Below, piece by piece: positions 61,723 to 64,000 of a stretch of 64,000 bases of DNA. The number at the start of each line of letters is the position of its first letter. Within the stretch, counting starts at the first letter, position 1. Location: the NCBI RefSeq assembly GCF_001636615.1, contig NZ_LGEK01000012.1, forward strand, positions 1-64,000, read 5' to 3'. Below the pieces are notes generated by a model. It worked only from the letters and a program-made list of their open reading frames with translations. It had not been told where the DNA came from and did no database searches. Made by a program: the position numbers and the translations under genes. The stretch comes from Mucilaginibacter sp. L294 (GTDB lineage Bacteria; Bacteroidota; Bacteroidia; Sphingobacteriales; Sphingobacteriaceae).

Positions 61723-62704
61723 CGCTTTGATTGGGTATTACCAGTGCTGTTTTGGGCATGGCCACCCGGGTTTTTATTAAGTTAAGTTCGCTTTGTAAAA
61801 TATTATCTATTGTTAGGTTGGCCCAGAATATTGCATACCAGTTAAACGGGGTGCAAATAGTAAAACGGCTGGATAGTTTTAAGCTGCATTTACCGTTAGC
61901 TAATGGCTCAAGCTCATATTTATCTTCGATGATGTTGATATGCTTGCCCCCAATTACAATATGCTCATCAAGCACCGTAGGGGGTATTTTATCCGGGTCG
62001 GTTTTTATGGCAAGTGTAAGTTGTTTTTGTGGCACATAGGAGGTGATGGTTTCATCAAAATATAATCCCTTCTCAAACAATGCCATGCGGTGCCCGCCAA
62101 CGGCTTGCTTATCAATAACTGTTTTTATATGCCGCGGAAAGCCTATTACATCCGTTAAATATGAACGGTTTTCAGGTAAGGCAATGTTATCAATATGGGT
62201 TAGTTTATTCCATACCTGTGCCGGGCTGGCATTAATTATAACTGTTTTGGTTACATGGTATTCTTTTGATGCCGATGCCGCATCCTTTTCTATAAACCCG
62301 ATAACCAATGGCAGCAGCGCCAGGAAGGAGAGATTGAAATTATGATGATCGTTTGGTTTTTTTGCCTGTCTTAATTTATAAGTGTAAGCCACAATACCAC
62401 CCAGGCCCGATAGTACCGAGAAGAATGGATAGATCATTATCCAGCAAACGGCCCCTTCCATAAATAAGGCCATGGTAATAACAAGTACCGCAGCGGTGGT
62501 TAACCAGGGTATGAAAAAAGCTTTTATCCTGTTTTTTGTCTTCTCCAGCGGTAATAAAATAACCGTAATAAATCCAATTATAAAAGGGGCAAAAAACAGG
62601 AACGACAGGCTCATAACTTCCATTGCTGCACCCATTAAGCCAAAAACTATACGTATCAGCAGGCCATAGGTAGCTGCAATAATAACGGCGAAGGGTAATT
62701 TCAT
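61715..62704 (-). CDS. Membrane protein with SRPBCC domain
   Basis: A 329-residue protein with about four N-terminal spans (1-130) and a C-terminal SRPBCC domain of the polyketide-cyclase/dehydrase type (VTKTVIINASPAQVWNKLTHID ... YFDETITSYVPQKQLTLAIKTD). The SRPBCC fold has a hydrophobic pocket; the ligand is unknown. Follows 19 bases after the metallophosphoesterase gene on the same strand, so the two are likely one operon. Confidence 0.8.
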   Translation of the reverse strand: MKLPFAVIIAATYGLLIRIVFGLMGAAMEVMSLSFLFFAPFIIGFITVILLPLEKTKNRIKAFFIPWLTTAAVLVITMALFMEGAVCWIMIYPFFSVLSGLGGIVAYTYKLRQAKKPNDHHNFNLSFLALLPLVIGFIEKDAASASKEYHVTKTVIINASPAQVWNKLTHIDNIALPENRSYLTDVIGFPRHIKTVIDKQAVGGHRMALFEKGLYFDETITSYVPQKQLTLAIKTDPDKIPPTVLDEHIVIGGKHINIIEDKYELEPLANGKCSLKLSSRFTICTPFNWYAIFWANLTIDNILQSELNLIKTRVAMPKTALVIPNQSVK

Positions 62705-62723
62705 ATAAGGTCTAAAGGCTGTG

Positions 62724-63422
62724 TTATGTTATAGTCACGAATATAATGTCTTTTTTGCAATTATATCTTACCGGTAGCGTGTCGCCCATGCCCTTGCTTA
62801 CCAGGTACAGGCAATTACCTTGTTGGGCCTTTAAGATGTTTTGTTTATAAAAGAATTTGCCCGGGTAAAGGCCCTTATCGGTTTCCCAAAAAACAAACTG
62901 GCAACCATGCAAATGCCCCGAAAATACGAGCTGGTATTTTGCAGTTATTGACGCTTGTTGGATGGGTTTGTGTGTGAAAAGGATTTGCAGATGGGCTGAT
63001 GGCGCGTTTTCAGCAGGTTTGCCGCCGTCTACCCTCACTGTTGTGCCATTAATATTAATTGTGGCGGATGCGTTTTCGAGCCAGGTAATTTTACCTGCCT
63101 GCATTGCGAGTTTAATTTTATTCAATCCAAAAAAGGTATCGTGGTTGCCTGCTATGGCAAATACATGGTCGCAACTTATAGTGGTTGCCAAGTTTGCCAA
63201 CCAAAGCAAACCTTTGCGTGTATCCACATAATCGCCGCCAAAAAGAATAATAGCAGGTTTTAACTGTGCTATTTTATCAGCGAGCAAGATAGCTGTTTTT
63301 TGGCTAAACGCGTTAAAGTGCAGATCGGAAACGAAGAGGATGCCGAACGGGTCTTTTACCTTACAATGCAGTTGTTCGGTACGTACCTCAAAAGAATGGT
63401 TATAGCCTATTTCTAACTTCAT
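62724..63422 (-). CDS. Calcineurin-like metallophosphoesterase (YkuE type)
   Basis: A 232-residue phosphoesterase with all metal-binding motifs: SDLHFNAF, GGDYVDTRKG, GNHDTF and GHLHGCQ. It lacks the N-terminal membrane segment of YkuE-like enzymes; the basic start (MKLEIGYNHSFEV) directly precedes the first strand. It overlaps the upstream membrane-protein gene by 23 bases, suggesting coupling. The substrate could be a phospholipid head group; this is inference. Confidence 0.88.
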   Translation of the reverse strand: MKLEIGYNHSFEVRTEQLHCKVKDPFGILFVSDLHFNAFSQKTAILLADKIAQLKPAIILFGGDYVDTRKGLLWLANLATTISCDHVFAIAGNHDTFFGLNKIKLAMQAGKITWLENASATININGTTVRVDGGKPAENAPSAHLQILFTHKPIQQASITAKYQLVFSGHLHGCQFVFWETDKGLYPGKFFYKQNILKAQQGNCLYLVSKGMGDTLPVRYNCKKDIIFVTIT

Positions 63423-64000
63423 CGCGATACCAGATTAGGATACTAAGGCAGCCTATATGCCATTTTTTTAAAGGTGCTTTAACATCAAGCAATCCCCCAA
63501 CCATATAAAAGCCAATAGGTATTACATTAAATATGGCCCGCGAAATACCTGTTTTGTAGGTTTGTTTTATACTTGTTGTTAATGGATGCTTAACCCCGTC
63601 AATAAGCAGCGGGAATAAAAATAACAGTTGCACCTCGGCCACGTAAAAAACAATTATTGAAATGGGTATAAGCCACATACTGATAAAAGAAAGCATAACG
63701 CCGGATACAAATAGCGCCAGTAAACAGGCAGTATATTTAAGCACGCCATAGTAGTTAAAAGCAATGGGTTTTATAGGTATGCGGTTAGTGCCGTCTAACT
63801 CATTCATTTTGTTTTGCATCCATAGCCCGCCGCAGGCAAATAACTGAGTAGTAACAGGCACATTATCTGTATCGCTAATGCCGGATAAGTGCTGTTCGCT
63901 TTGCCTGAGTAATGCTTTATAATACATTAGCCGTATATATAATGAAACCATGATAGCCAGGCTATACCATTCCCCAAAACCAGCATGCGGTGGTAAAGGT
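63400..64000 (-). CDS. Membrane protein, cut by the right edge of the window
   Basis: The frame is open to the last base: an in-frame stretch PPHAGFGEWYSLAIMVSLYI precedes the first Met at 63951, so the true start lies outside the window. Three or four spans are visible (YTACLLALFVSGVMLSFISMWLIPISIIVFYV region and others). I do not recognise the family. Together with the phosphoesterase and SRPBCC genes it probably forms one minus-strand operon. Confidence 0.65.
   Translation of the reverse strand, partial: PLPPHAGFGEWYSLAIMVSLYIRLMYYKALLRQSEQHLSGISDTDNVPVTTQLFACGGLWMQNKMNELDGTNRIPIKPIAFNYYGVLKYTACLLALFVSGVMLSFISMWLIPISIIVFYVAEVQLLFLFPLLIDGVKHPLTTSIKQTYKTGISRAIFNVIPIGFYMVGGLLDVKAPLKKWHIGCLSILIWYRDEVRNRL

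Overview
The window looks like chromosome from a member of the Bacteroidota, most likely Sphingobacteriaceae and close to Mucilaginibacter or Pedobacter. The signs are -7 promoter boxes of the TAnnTTTG type, starts without clear Shine-Dalgarno sequences, many lipoproteins with a Cys-Lys-Lys start, a TonB-dependent receptor, DUF885, CotH and YXWGXW proteins, and many palindromic intergenic repeats. The genus is an inference. I saw no rRNA, tRNA, CRISPR array, IS transposase or prophage.

Layout. 1-12.5 kb is housekeeping and accessory: a hydrolase cut by the left edge, DinB, a DUF885 lipoprotein, a DivIC/FtsB-like protein, an RhlE-type helicase, lspA, carA, panB, an RluA-type pseudouridine synthase, a ParE/RelE-type toxin-antitoxin pair, an Ldh-family oxidoreductase and purN. 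12.6-16.1 kb is a small island with a PAAR-like (DUF4280-like) protein, an unknown upstream partner and two tandem look-alike candidate immunity genes separated by a decayed gene. 16.8-24.8 kb holds purH and the shape operon mreB-mreC-mreD-mrdA-rodA, interrupted by a GxxExxY gene inside 26-bp perfect inverted repeats. 24.8-36.2 kb holds an acidic repeat protein, tdk, a lone receiver protein, a TonB receptor, a phosphodiesterase/flippase-like pair and a TPR histidine kinase.

36.4-41.6 kb is the most striking part: a 68-residue precursor peptide, a strong hairpin, a class II lanthipeptide synthetase (LanM) whose cyclase site reads Cys / Cys-Cys-Gly, then an OmpR-type response regulator and kinase. 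No transporter or leader protease is next to it. 41.6-48.9 kb holds a universal stress protein, a bestrophin, a CotH lipoprotein, and a receiver/thioredoxin-reductase-like fusion with a cyclic-nucleotide-domain histidine kinase. Inverted copies of a GTTCAC palindrome and 10-bp phased CG arrays lie at both ends of this block. 49.1-50.9 kb is an AT-rich two-gene operon, FRG domain plus DUF262, resembling a defence module. 51-64 kb is accessory: an RCC1 lipoprotein, an AraC regulator, an M3 peptidase, small surface proteins, an acyltransferase, a LytS/LytTR pair, an SRPBCC membrane protein, a metallophosphoesterase and a membrane protein cut by the right edge.

All calls come from reading the sequence. 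No similarity search or structure prediction was run.
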